NCBI RefSeq assembly: GCF_964340395.1
Contig: NC_135567.1
Coordinates: 17,496,306 to 17,560,305, forward strand
Length of the DNA: 64,000 nucleotides
DNA from: Glandiceps talaboti
Taxonomy: Eukaryota > Hemichordata > Enteropneusta > Spengelidae
Reading direction: 5' to 3'
Of the stretch, positions 10,081-24,900 are shown one piece after another. The notes below the pieces were generated by a model. The model had not been told where the DNA came from. It did no database searches and saw nothing but the letters and a program-made list of their open reading frames with translations. Position 1 is the stretch's first letter. Each line of letters begins with the position of its first letter. The position numbers and the translations under genes are program-made.

Positions 10081-11731
10081 CTGAAATGGGAAACCATGGG
10101 ATAGTATTAGTTGACATGGAATAAAGCATAGAACAGTCAGTAATTCCAGGAATAATCATGAGATAAATGTTTTCATTGCAGGGAAAACCATGAAATATGG
10201 CGAATGAATTTAAGATTATCCGTGAAATTGTTTGTATTTCCAGGAATAAACATGGAATATGACCAATAAATTCAGGATTATCCATGGAATATTTCGCTTT
10301 TCCAGGAATACATTTTTTGATTCAAAGAAAAAACATGGAATTTGACCAATAATTCAGGATTATCCATGGAATATAATACACTTCCAGGAATAATGTGGAA
10401 TTAAGGAGGTAATCCTTAAGTACAAAATACTGACATCAATTCCAGAAATAAATACTTGTATTATATGATAAGAAATTTATTGAGGCGAGTGTTTTTTTAC
10501 TACCACTGTCATGAGATGATACACTTATTATCATCAGTTTCCATGGTTACAGTTATTTAAATTATGTCAAGCATGCAAATAAAACACACCAGATTCTGTG
10601 TTTATGATTAACACCTTTTAATACAGCATGAATTTTTATCACAATTGGAGTTATTATTATGTTGATGGTGATAAATGATAATGATAAATGATGTTGGAAT
10701 TTGAAATGAAATAAAGAAGAAGAAAAAAGTGAAACAAAAGTGACATATTTAAGGTATCTATCTGAGAGGTAGTAACACCAGGTCAAAGGTCATGTGAAAG
10801 ATCACAGAATTACATTTATCTAAAGTTTGAGTATTCTAAAGATAGAATCAATCAATCAATCAATCAATTAATCAATCAACCAACCAATCAATCCACTAGC
10901 GAACTAACCAACCAACTAACCAACCAACCAACCAACCAACCAACCAAAAAAACAACCACCCAATATCAGAAGTCAAGAAAATATGATGAAAATCAAAAAC
11001 ATTGTCAGAGAATGCTTAATAGGAGTTTAGAATATGCATATATGGTGTATTAGTCAAAGTGAACCAAAGAGAATTATTGACAAAAGGAATCATATTAAAA
11101 GATGAAAAATAACTCCAATAGTAAGTTACCATAACAACTAGTAATTGACTAAAGGACCTGGAGTCTTGTACATGTAATCAGTTTCAAGATACATCATTAG
11201 ATGGTCATACCTGCAAGCCCTTGGTTCTGATTGCACTCATGGCGTCATACACAAACTTACACCAACAAGCTAAATTGTCAATATTCAAATGAGCCATTAA
11301 ATGTAACACATTACACTAAGTGTAGGCAACACATGTAGTGGAGATGTGTTAATTTACATCTTATTTACATATTATGTAAATTTAACCCTAAGGGTGCTTG
11401 ATAACAATTTATGGCTACCTGAATCGGTTGGAAATTTTCTCAACACAAGTGGAGAATACGAGGGCTGGGAGTTACGACCAGCTAACAATGTATCTTGACA
11501 GCACAGTAAGGTTGGAGGTAGTAATTATGACGTTATTGGCATAAGTGGTTGTCATTGATGGTTACTAAGTGATGGTTTGGATGAAATCATGTGAATGTGA
11601 GATTTATCAACAGATATTCCTCTGTACCGTCATCATATAAGGATGATACTAACTTGGTTTAATGTGGGTTACGTTGACAATAAAGGAAATATACTGTGAT
11701 ATGGTAGCATGAATATGTATGTATGTATGTG

Positions 11732-11763
<32 letters not shown>

Positions 11764-14700
11764 TGTATGTATGTATTGTGTATGTATGTATGTATGTATG
11801 TATGTATGTATGTATTGTGTATGTATGTATGTATGTATGTATGTATGTATGTATGTATGTATGTATGTATGTATGTATGTATGTATGTATTGTGTATGTA
11901 TGTATGTATGTATGTATGTATGTATGTATGTATGTATGTATGTATGTATGTATGTGTGTATGCATGTATGTATGTGAAAGGTTTCAGTGAATCACCAGAT
12001 ATCAGGAAAGTTAACCAGTTAGGGTGACATGTTGATTAGTCACTCAATTTTTAGAAAAGTGACTTTTTCCATCTAAGACATACAGTAGTGATGGTTATCT
12101 GATGTTCTATATGCATAGAACATAATACGTTAACCATACAAGGACACCAAGTTAGCAGAAAAGTGAGTATTTCACGTAGAACTCTAAATATGATTACCCG
12201 GGAATCATCAAGTTAGAAGTAGAGTTATGGACTACATAGAACACAAGTGTACACACAAGTGTACTATACATCACTACACGATTAGCAGAAAAGTGAGTGT
12301 TTCATGTAAAACTCTGTAAATATTATTACCCGGGAATCATCAAGTTAGGAATAGAATTATGGACCACATAGAACACAGGTGTACTATACAACACTACAAG
12401 GTAAGCAGAAAAGTGAGCGATCCACACCACAGAATAACCATGTTAGTAGTACACTTATATTATTATTGTTTCTTAAGGATCACAAGTATGCCACACAAAA
12501 TCACCAAGTTAGCTGAAACGACGATGTTGAACACTGCAAGCATACCGCATACAGCCTCTTTCAAATTCACTGGCTGTAATTCATACAACCACATAAAAAC
12601 CAATAAGAAACTGTACATTCTACACTTGTTACTAAGGTCAGACATTCTTACTACAATTTGTTAATTTTGAAAAAAAAAACATTTAAAGAACGTTCACAGG
12701 TATCGGTACTACAACTACACGGTGACACATGTGCGTCCATGTTTTGGTGTTTGGGTTTGATGCCCGCATGGTGCCACTTTAGTTCATTTCATTTAGATAA
12801 AATATTGCAAGAAACTTTATTCATTCAATCTTGCTATTATTAAGTGTAATGTGCAGTTTCTTATGGTTGTATCAAACAGAGCTGGTTTTATGGAAACTTG
12901 AAATGGGCTGTAAATTCTCTGACTTAGTAAACATAGGTACCATACACAGTCACCATTCTCTGACTTAGTAAACATAGGTACCATACACAGTCACCTAGAC
13001 ATGTAAACAATAGAGTTAGCATTTCCCTTATAACAAAACTTGGGCATGCCTAGAAGGATTGTCAATTCTGCTATCAGAAATCAAGCTACAACACTTCTCA
13101 AAGAATCACCAAGTTATAGAGTATTGTATTATATGTTTTAAACAGAATCCATCACCAGGTTATTAAGATTTGCCACAAAATAATACACAACCACTTGTTA
13201 GTATTGAAAACGGCATTAGCTGCAACTGGAATGTCATTTTTTTATATTAGATATCCAACACCATGTTCACTGAAAATCGTAAAAGTGACAATAATTAGAC
13301 ATTGTATATGTCAATTAGAGGTCTACTTTATCTAGAAGTAGTATAGTAATAAGTTGAAATCCAGATTGTGATTTTCGGGTGCGGACCCAAAAATCAATTT
13401 GATTGGTTATATTGCACCATACTATGTGTACTGCTATACAAATAGTTTATCCACAGGTGATTCAATACTGTACAGGATGGACGATATAATGAGTTAGACA
13501 TTATGTCTAACAAAACAGTTTCAAAACATATTCCAGTTGCAGCTAACACAGTCCCATAACACAGCAACCTTTTTTACCAAGAAAAACGACCACAAGTGCA
13601 AAAATAAAATGTCTCTAGTGTATACAAAGGCATAGCAATACAGTGGAAGATTAAACACCGAGATATTTTCCTTGCAACAGAATTCCCTAGCATTAGTGTT
13701 TTACATCAAACAACCACATCCAGTGAACTCATAAGTGTTACACATAAAAGGAAACACTATAGTGTTATACACAGAACACGAACACTATACATGTATAGTG
13801 TTACACATGGAAAGTAGTGTTATACAAACACCATTATAGTGTTAGGGCACATATATTATCAATTTTGACTAGGATGTCTCTCACCACTTGTAAATACTGA
13901 ATGTAAAACAGGCTGCGATTGGTTGATTTACAAATGTGCCGGATGTGAACTAAGACAGTCTACCATCTTTTCTGGAGGCAAGCCTTCACTGCACACTTTG
14001 TGTACAGCAGTAAATAATGGGAACCTGTATAGATAGCATAGGATAGGCAGAGGTACATAAGCAAACAGAGCAAATACATACATTATACATGGTACATGGC
14101 ACATATACATACAATATACACAGTACATGGCACATATACATACATTATACATGGTACATGGCACATATACATACATTATACATGGTACATATACATACAT
14201 TATACATGGTACATGGCACATATACATACATTATACATGGTACGTGGCACATATACATACAATATACACGGTACGTGGCACATATACATACATTATACAT
14301 GGTACGTGGCACATATACATACAATATACACAGTACATGGCACATATACCGTACATACATGTACATTGTGCAAAGTATATGGCACAAATACATACATTAT
14401 ACATGGTACGTGGCACATATATATACAATATGCATGATACATGGCATAACAACAAATATACCTGATTTATGCATAACACAATGAAATTTATGCAAGAACT
14501 CAATATTTTGGCAAATGAAATAAAATATACAAGATGCAAATACATAAATAAAACAATTATTACTCTTAGCATAAATTGCAATAAATTACAAACAATCAAC
14601 AAATATAAAGCAACAATTAATGGGCACAATGTAAAATAATAATAAACATAAAAATTATAACAAATTATTTAAAAAAGAAAGTTTGGCATTATGAAAAAAA

Positions 14701-15703
14701 CAGCCAACATCATGCATAAATTATGGATAATTTTATACAACTCATATCTCTCTCAAGTAAAATGTTTCCATAACTTGCCATAATCGTTTATAGCATCCAT
14801 ATCAAGTGTAAACATATACTGTTTCATTTGCCTTAATTATCAGCCCAGTATGTGGCAATGTAATCAATCTGTAAACAATGTTAGCAGTGAATATTCATCA
14901 CTCCTAAGTGCTTATTCCCTTCAGTGTAAACATCTCATGAATATTCATTGTTCAACCATGAATACATAATTTCTGCTGACTCCCATGATGCACTAGCCAA
15001 TAGGAAAGAGGCCTTATAAAGGCATAAGATCAACTTTATGTTTTTTCTGAAATCACCAGTAATTATAGGTGATGTAAACTCATGAAATGACTCCAGAACC
15101 CATAGTTTATGAAAATGTCTCTATTTCCTCGGAGGTAGTGTTCACTTTTAAAGAAATTAAAAGAGTTTTATTTTCCACTTGATATGAATGCTATTAACAG
15201 GAGAAATACTTTACTTGAGTGTTCCCAGTTGTATAATAATTAACAAAATAATCAAACAAAAGCATAATTTTAAAAAATTTATGAAAACATGCAATCATTA
15301 ACTTGATGAGGTAATGAACACAGCCTGCAATGTTTAAAACACATTAGCAAAGCACATTTGCATATTTGAATTATGATGAACACAGATGCAGATTTCATTT
15401 TGTTTACTGCTTTGCATTTCACATTGCTGGGACTAGGATGGAAAGAGTAGAATTGATAAAGAGATAGGTGTTAGATTTGGACTAGACTGATGTCAGCCCA
15501 GATTAAAAATGATTTGTATGCTGTACTGTACTGATCAGAATACATGTATGTAGAGAGACAAACAGATAGAACAGTTAGTAGGCGTATGATATATGTGTAT
15601 GTGTAGAAAGGAGATAAAGGTAATTAAACAGATGAACAGACAGATAGACAGAAGGACAGACAAACAGACAGACAGATAGAAAGAGACAGACAGAAAGAAA
15701 GAA

Positions 15704-15777
<74 letters not shown>

Positions 15778-15915
15778 GTAGACATACAGATAGACACTGA
15801 AACAGACAGGCAGGCAGGCAGACAGACAGACAAACAGGCAGGCAGAGACATATGAACCGAGACAGCCACACACAGACACAGACACACTGACACAGACAGA
15901 CAGCAACAGAGAGAC

Positions 15916-15954
<39 letters not shown>

Positions 15955-18900
15955 TATACAGGTAGACAGACACAATGACAGACAGAGACATAAACAACAA
16001 GAACAGTAAAGATACAAGCATAAAGATAAACAGAATAATAATACAGCCCCCAAAAAAGTAAAACAGATAGATACAGTTCAGTATATAAGGAGAGAAGATT
16101 TTGAATTATAACAGACAGGATACATCAAACAATACACAGTATTCAAAGGATAGACACAATACATCAGCTTACTGTTGTCATGGTAATACAAACATGGTAG
16201 TCATGGAGATACAGAGTATACATATAACAGAGGTAAAGGAAGGATGAAGAGAAGAAAGGTAAGAAAGCTAGATAAGCAGGGATTGTTATCGATAATAGGA
16301 GATGGGGAGAAAGTGATCGTCAAAACTAACATCTTCTTCAGCTCCCTGGGGAGCATACAATCCATACTACCATTGCAAATATTATACGCATGTGGACTGA
16401 TCGCGAGAGCAACATCATACATCTGTTTCCTTGAGGGACAGTGAGTCACCCCAACACAGAATGTTTCCCGAGAGTGCACAATATAACTACATGTATAAGA
16501 CAATATAACCTCCATAAAGCAACCTCTATCCTATCTGGTCCCCATTTACACAGCTAAGTTGACTTGGAACAAAATGGATGTTCAAATAGTACTGAAAGAC
16601 TTTCGCCATCCAGAAAACGTAGTGATAAATCTCAAACCGACGACTTGGAAAATTCCAAGGTGACAACTCTAACCTGTGATCATGAATGTGTACAGTGGAT
16701 ATTACGCAAGCCAGAAACTTGGCTTTGTATATTTGGAGTAGGCAACTTTTAACATAGGACCATCATTTTGAAGCTGGAATGTGTGATGTGTATATGTTTT
16801 GAATGCATGGGTTTCTGTTGATGTCTATAGCATAGTCTTAAAGCTACCCGTTTTTTATTATATTATTTTCTTATTTAAAAAAAAACATTATTCACGCCTA
16901 TAAAATACAAAACTGAGAATGTACAATGCTGGAATGTGACTTGATGTCAGGTGGTCATGTGATGTGTTACCATGGAAACTACTTGACAATATAAACTGCT
17001 TACCAAAGTGTTTTCATGGAGACATTTTGGATTACTGAACAATGTGTTACCATGGCAACTAATTGATGATACATTTCTAAATCTAAATGAATTGTTTGAC
17101 AAATTATCATGAGAACTACTTGAGTATCTATTACCATGGCAACCATTAGATTTAATATCATGGTTTCTTGGCTAATCTTTACTTTGTGGGTTTAAGATCT
17201 GCATTTGTATATGTATTTCATGTAGTGTTTTCACTATTAAAATGTAGTCTATATAAATGATATGAAATTCAGTGTTCTCCCCACTATAGATAATGCCCAG
17301 TGCTAACACCATCCTTACCATCCACGCAGTCACACTAATACTAGGCAGGTTTCTACAATGCTGTGTTCTTCCCATTATAGAGAAAGTACAGTGCTAACAT
17401 CATCCTTACCACCCAGACAGTCATACATGTACTAGGCAGGTTTCTACAATGCTGTGTTCTTCCCATTATAGAGAAAGTACAGTGCTAACATCATCCTTAC
17501 CACCCAGACAGTCATACATGTACTAGGCAGGTTTCTACAATGCTGTGTTCTTCCCATTATAGAGAAAGGACAGTGCTAACACAGTCCTTGCCGCCCAGGC
17601 AGTCATACATGTACTAGGCAGGTTTCTACCATGCTGTGTTCTCTCCACTATACAGAAAGTAGAGTGCTAACACAGTCCTTGCCTCTAGATGGCAATAATA
17701 CCGGTACAGGTATTCTCACATGGCTCAAGCATGTCCATGTGTGTATGTTTTCAATATAAACATGACAGAGTACGCGTCAATGCTGAATACATGCATATTA
17801 TATGCTCCTCACTATGCATATCATTATGCAAATTATTTTCAATATGTAAATTATAATGCAAATTAACCACCATCCATGCATGCAATCTATCCTGGGGAGA
17901 ACACTGGAAATCTAATTTGAATTATGAATCTGATTAAAATGACTTTTTTTTATGTTTTATTTACTACATTTCTGTAGAATTTTAATTTTTTGAATATGCA
18001 TGAAAAGTCCAATATTTCGTAAGAACCGTTTTAAACTTATCTTAAGTTCCCGAATAAAATGACAACCAACCTGTACTTCAACCTTTGAAATAGAAAATGA
18101 TGGCAACAAAATCAAGCAAATATAAATAAAAAACAAACAAACAAACAAACAAAGGTAATAAGTCAAAAGATAGAATATGATATTGAAGAGCGCCCCCTAG
18201 AGGTTATATGAACAAAACACCTTTAATATAAAATAATAATAATAATAACGTTAGTTTTTATATAGTGTTTCCCACTCTGTGCTCAAAGCACTTTACTTTT
18301 ATTTCCATGGTACAGACCAATAATATGACAATGGCTTTTTATACTTCTTCAACTCCCTGTGGAGCATACAATCCATTGCAGCCTCTATAAGTGCATAGGA
18401 TTAAAGTATTCACATTGCAACCTCTATCCTACCAGGTCCCCGATTATACAGCTGGGTTGACTGAGGCACAGTCATGGTTCACATCTTGCCTGAGGACTTT
18501 TAGCCATTTGGAAAGAGTGGCAGTGCCAGGGCTTGACCCTACAACCCACAGATTACAAGACAACTACTCTAACTTCTCTAGCCAGTCTTAAGTTGTTGTG
18601 ACTCAGCTTTATCAAGGATGAAATTAGGGCAACATCGAAGAGCGCCCTCTATTGATGCACTACTGTACAATTAACATGAGAAAATTTAATCTTCTCAACT
18701 TCACTGACATCAGTTGTTTAGATGGATTCTTATTCAAGACAGCACTCTGTAAATAAAAGTAAAGTTAATGGTCCAATGAACTTCAGAAGGGCGCCCTCTG
18801 TTGACAAAATCCAGTCAAGAGAACACCGACTCGTGCCTTGATATAGTGAAGGGAGCCCTCTGTTGATGGAAATAAAGTTATGATTCATAGAAAGGATCCC

Positions 18901-21900
18901 TTATTACAAATAAAGAAATGTGTTACACAAGAAGGGTGCCCTCTAGTGGCAAGACTACTTACTTTTCTTCCATTTCCTTATTTTTTAACATTGTATTTAC
19001 TTCAATGGCTGTATGAGGACCTTGCAAACTTTGTCCATTTAACATCTCAACTTCCAACTCTTTGATTGACTGAAAAAATGACAACAATGAATCAAGTGAG
19101 ACATGGGACACAACTTGGCAACAGATTGTCTCAAAAAAACAACAACAAGGTATCCATTTTGTTTTCATATAACCTTCAGTGATTGGCTTAAATTGTATCA
19201 CATGTTTTCATATAACTTTCAGTGATTGGCTTAGATTGTATCACATGATATGAAGTAGTGACTCACTGGGGCACTATAACAGTAACACTGGAGCAATGTG
19301 CCTACTAAGATGACCAAGATGCTGACACACACAATTTCTAGTGATGTACCAAAATTTGGTGTTCCCCTATCTCTTACTATGTGGTGAGTGTGCCCGCTAA
19401 GCCGAATTGATGCACCACTGACACACACAATTTCTAGTGATGCACCAAAATTTGGTGTTCCCCTATCTCGTACTATGTGGTGAGTGTGCCCTCTAAGCCA
19501 ATTTGACGTGCCACTGACACACACAATTTCTAGTGATGCACCAAAATTTGGTGTTCCCCTATCTCGTACTATGTGGTGAGTGTGCCCTCTAAGCCAATTT
19601 GACGTGCCACTGACACACACAATTTCTAGTGACGCACCAAAATTTGGTGTTCCCCTATCTCGTACTATGTGGTGAGTGTGCCCTCTAAGCCAATTTGACA
19701 TGCCACTGACACACACAATTTCTACTGATGCACCAAATTTGATGTTCCCCTATATCTTACTATATGGTGACTCACAAAAATCCCAGTTTTTATCACTTTG
19801 ACTCACAACAACAAAATTTGGATATCATTAGTGGGCACACTGTACTGGAGTCTTACCACTGATTTTCTTTGACTGGAAAGAATTTGATATGTTACGAAAC
19901 GCTTATTGCCTGGTCTCATTTGGGCACTAGTAGATGTCACATACCAGCTTCGTTTTGAGGAAAATTTCAGTCACCAACTGACAATATAATGTCCAACACA
20001 ACTCATTACTAAATCAAAAACATTGAGGTATACATGTACATACCTTCTTTGTTCTGACAAATGCTTCAGCTACTCTACGGTTACGTCCACCATAACACGT
20101 TGTAACTAGATCGGCAACACCGCAACTCTCTAGAAACGTATCAATTTTAACGCCCTCGTAGAAAGTCTGTGCAAAATTTACCATTTCCATCAAACCAAGA
20201 CGTATAACGGCAGCTTTCGTGTTATCACCGTAACCTAAACCATCAACGATACCAGCACCGACAGCCACAACATTCTATTACCAAGGAGAAAGAGTTTAGT
20301 AAAATCATCATTATATTAGGCCTAATAAAAAATAATTATTTGGTTCCAGTTACCCGACCCCCACCTAGTTTTTCACTACCAATCCTAAACTAAAAGAGAA
20401 AAATAATAAAATCGCAAAAATTGTGAAGTCTTGCAAGAAACAGTGGATGTAGAAACTGACATCAACTTAAAAAGACAGTATAAAACTGTTCTTCCAATCT
20501 GTAATGGCTGTATATCTGATGAGAAGAAACCAATAACACAGAGACCATATGGAAAACAATGGAAAACATAACTACATGAACTAGACACTCACATATGAAA
20601 AAAAATTGATAAAATAAAATAAAAAATCTACCTACCACACCTATTCTAAAATTGAGCATAATCGGAGCCACACAATTTTTTTATTAGGCCTTACCTTTAG
20701 ATCTTCATAAAGTTTCAATAAATGTGCAACTTTTTGAACATGGTCAAGTACACCAAAACTGCCAAACACCCCCTCCCACCACCCCTAGTTTTATACCCCC
20801 TCCCCCACCACCCCCTAGTTTATACAATGGAACTATGTTTGTTTGTTTGTTTGTTACCTTTAGAGCTCCACAAAGTTCAACCGTTGTAGCATCTTCTACG
20901 ACAACACAACGGAAACTGTCTGTTTGAAATAACTCCTTAAGTCTTGGACCATATTCCTTCTTAACAACGCCTGTAAATAAAAGACATGTATGAATATACA
21001 ACTCACAAAAAAACATTGATGTGTTTGCTTGAATTAATGAAAGACCACGCAATGAATAAATTGAGTAAAGAAAACAATAAAATAGATGAGAACTCAACAT
21101 TGGGTGCCTCTGATGTAGGTTCAGGCGACGCTTTTATCGTTTTTTTTTATATATGTGGAAGTTATAATGTAATGCCGTTCTAGATTGCTCTAACATGTAG
21201 CATTCTATCAGCACACACAGAAATGGGATTCTGGCTCATATGGCTCATATTACCTTGTAACAATTAACGATATGACATGACATGCAATCATCGGATTAAC
21301 ATTACTATGACAACAAAAGATGTAATATTTAAAGCCTTATTGTCTTTTGTTAAATGATTAGGGTGTGAACATTGTTGAAGGCGTATTCTGACTGAGTGAA
21401 GTATTCACTGATGTTACTTGAATGATTTTCTCTCTCGTTTTTCCGATTTGGTGAGTGGACAACAGAAACACTGTGTGGTTAACATGTGACAGCCATGTGA
21501 TGGACATGTGACCTGTATGTGATGAACATGTGTCATACTGTGGTTAACACGGGATATGCATGTGGTGAACACGTGACCTGCATGTGATGAACATGTGATG
21601 AACATGTGACATTCTGTGGTTAACATGAGATATGCATGTGATGAACATGTGACATTCTGTGGTTAACATGAGATATGCATGTGATGAACATGTGACATTC
21701 TGTGGTTAACATGAGATATGCATGTGATGAACATGTGACATTCTGTGGTTAACATGAGATATGCATGTGATGAACATGTGACATTCTGTGGTTAACATGA
21801 GATATGCATGTGATGAACATGTGACATTCTGTGGTTAACATGAGATATGCATGTGATGAACATGTGACCTGCATGTGATGAACATGTGACATTCTGTGGT

Positions 21901-24900
21901 TAACATGGGACATCTATGTGATGAACATGTGACCTACATGTGATGAACATGTGGCATACTTGCGGATAACATTGTGACTTACCAATAGTAGTTTCACAGA
22001 AGTTACCAGCAGCTACTTCAGGAGCCAGATTAGCTCCCATCAAGACATTACAGTCAATACCAAGGGATTCTTTAATGAGATGTGATATCAGTTGTAAACC
22101 TTTATCTTTGATATTCAGTCCCTGCAATAACAATACAAATAACATGTACATGTAGTGACTGTCAAAAATTGACCATGAATTGATAACTCTCAAATTTCAT
22201 AGCTCACATAGACAACATGTCTAATGACTAATGTAAACATTTTCAAAAGACGCTTGAAAACTCACATATTTCAGAGAGCATTTTCATCTTCTTTCTAACT
22301 CTAAGAGCCACTGAACATTGTTTTCTTTGGATATTTGGCGCTATATATATTTATTAGATAGATAGATAGATAGATACATACATATACGATAAATAACGAA
22401 GAAGAAGCAAATTTCAAATTTTTGCCAACATCTCGTTAGTATCATCTCGAGTGCAATACAATGGGATAATGTATAATAGTGATGTTGTTGTCGGTGGCCG
22501 AGTGGTTAAACCACTTGCCTTTTACCACTGTAGTCGGGGTTCGAACCCCATTCAGGGTTTGATTAAATTTACCACGCTGTAAGTAAGATGAGTGTCGTTC
22601 AGTTTGACTCTACCAAACAACGCATGTTTCCCCGAGTACTCTGGTTTCCTCCTGCAGTAACACTGAATCATGACATAAGTGTTACGTCTGTGTGATGATA
22701 CTCCTCTTTGGATGTTTACACAGTATAGAAGTAGAAGTAGAAATTAGTTGACAACTACCACACATTGACAATTAGGAGGTTCACACAGGACAAGTTGTAT
22801 TGACTCTGAGGCAACTCTTATTTGAACCAGACACAACAAAAGATATGTACATCATCATGTAAACAATTTAAGCCGACCTTAAGGCAGGTAAGTTAGGTCT
22901 GGTAATTTAGGCTGGTAAGTTAGGGCAGGTGAGTTAGGACTGGTAAGTTAGGGCAGGTAAGTTAGGCCTGGTAAGTTAGGGTAGGTAAGTTAGGGCAGGT
23001 AAGTTAGGCCTGGTAATTTAGGCTGGTAAGTTAGGGCAGGTAATTTAGGGCTGGTAAGTTAGGGCTGGTAAGTTAGGGCAGGTAAGTTAGGGCTGGTAAG
23101 TTAGGGCAGGTAATTTAGGGCTGGTAAGTTAGGGCTGGTATAAAGTTAGGGCTGGTAATTTTATAGGGCAGGTAATTTAGGGCAGGTAATTTAGGGCTGG
23201 TAAGTTAGGGCTGGTAATTTTATAGGGCTGGTAAGTTAGGGCAGGTAATTTAGGGCTGGTAAGTTAGGACAGGTAATTTAGGGCTGGTAAGTTAGGGCAG
23301 GTAATTTAGGGCTGGTAATTTTATAGGGCAGGTAATTTAGGGCTGGTGCAAGATGATAGTTTAGGGCCTGGTAAGTTTTAAGTCAATACAAAATTCCATT
23401 TGATTATGTTAGTAGTGTTTAGATTCCAAGATAACAGTTCAATGAGACAGTTTCCAGGGTCAAAGTTCAGGGTTACTCTTAACCCCTTCAATACTGAAAA
23501 CATTCCCGCCAAAATTGTTTGGACAAAATTCTTGTTTTATGTAAGTTTTTGGCATATATCAACTTCATTTTAGACTGGAATTAAAGAAATGTTACTTCCT
23601 AATAAAGTAATATTATTGTAATTATGAAAATATTCATATAAATTGGGTCCCCATATTATTTAAAACTCGTCTCTAGTCATGAAAGGGTTAACTGATTGGA
23701 ATGAATGAGGCTATGCTAATATTGGATGATTTTGGTATGTGATTTATGTTGACACTGAGTCAAGTACAAAATACACTGTGAATGGGGCCCAAACACTGGT
23801 TTATTAGTTTTACGACTTATGTCACGTTAGAGTGGAAACTTTGAATATCGTAAGTGAATGGGCCCCAAAACCGATTTATTAGTCTTACGACTTATGGCGT
23901 CTTAGAGTGGAAAGTTTGTCTGAAAATAGTAAGTGAATGTGGTCCCAAAGATCGGTTTATCAGTTTTACAACTTCTGTCACCTTAGAGTCGAAACTCACG
24001 TTTGTAGTCTGAACATATTAAGTGAATGGGCCCCAAAACTGAATTATTAGTCTTACGACTAATGGCGCCTTAGAGTGGAAACTTTGAATATCGCCCCAAA
24101 ACTGATTTGGAAACTTTGTCTGAACATTGTAAGTGACATGCTAGTATGAAGTTAAAACATACATTGATATTAGAATGAATCTGCATCATCTTATCATCAC
24201 TCTGATGTTTACTGGTTTTCTTGCGTTTTCTGTTTTTATACTTTTGTAGTAGTTGTTTGGCAAACTGTCCTGTATCAAACTGCACCTGTAGTTAACCACA
24301 CCCAATAAAACTGTGTCAGTTGTTTTCACCAATAGAATTGGCTCATTTCCAGTCACTAAGCAACCATCTTAATGACACTTTGATAGTTGCATAGCAACCA
24401 TTTGAACAGTGTCAGTTGCTATGCAACCATCAATAGTAATGTGAGTCACCAGGTAAACATTGTTACCAAGCAACCAACACTACATGTAGATTTGTGTCAT
24501 TGTCAATGCCATACAAGAATGGACAATATTGACAGACGCTAAGCAATGAACAGAAGTTCAACTACAACAGAAAAGCTATCTGTACAAATCTTCTACTATT
24601 GCTGGTTACTAAGCAACCATTGATAATGTTAGTTGCTTAGCAACACCTACATTTACATGTCCAACAATTGATAGTGTTGACAATCGCTTAGCAACCATCA
24701 ATATTGTTTTGCAACTTGCCTAGTAAAACCAAAGAGCACACACAGCTATTGTGAGCGTCATACTGCTTTCTGCTATGTTTCAACAGTGTGTACACTGTCG
24801 ACAGTCGCTCGCGCCTTTTTTTCCTACATTGTATCTAAACTCAAGTCGTCGCCGTGCTCCAATCCAGTGCAATACTACTACAATTGCATACTGATATAGA

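Noticed and set aside
15535-16053. Cys/Leu/Ser/Val-rich frames that look like membrane proteins
   Set aside because: Produced by the GACA repeat read on the minus strand.
16564-16752. A 62-codon frame starting [18 protein letters not shown]
   Set aside because: It falls in an interspersed repeat also present at 18340-18590, and the frame is not conserved between the copies.
22487-22570. A tRNA gene
   Set aside because: A- and B-boxes are present, but the same head and a shared non-tRNA body recur at 36853 and 32130, and no closed acceptor stem was seen. It is a SINE.
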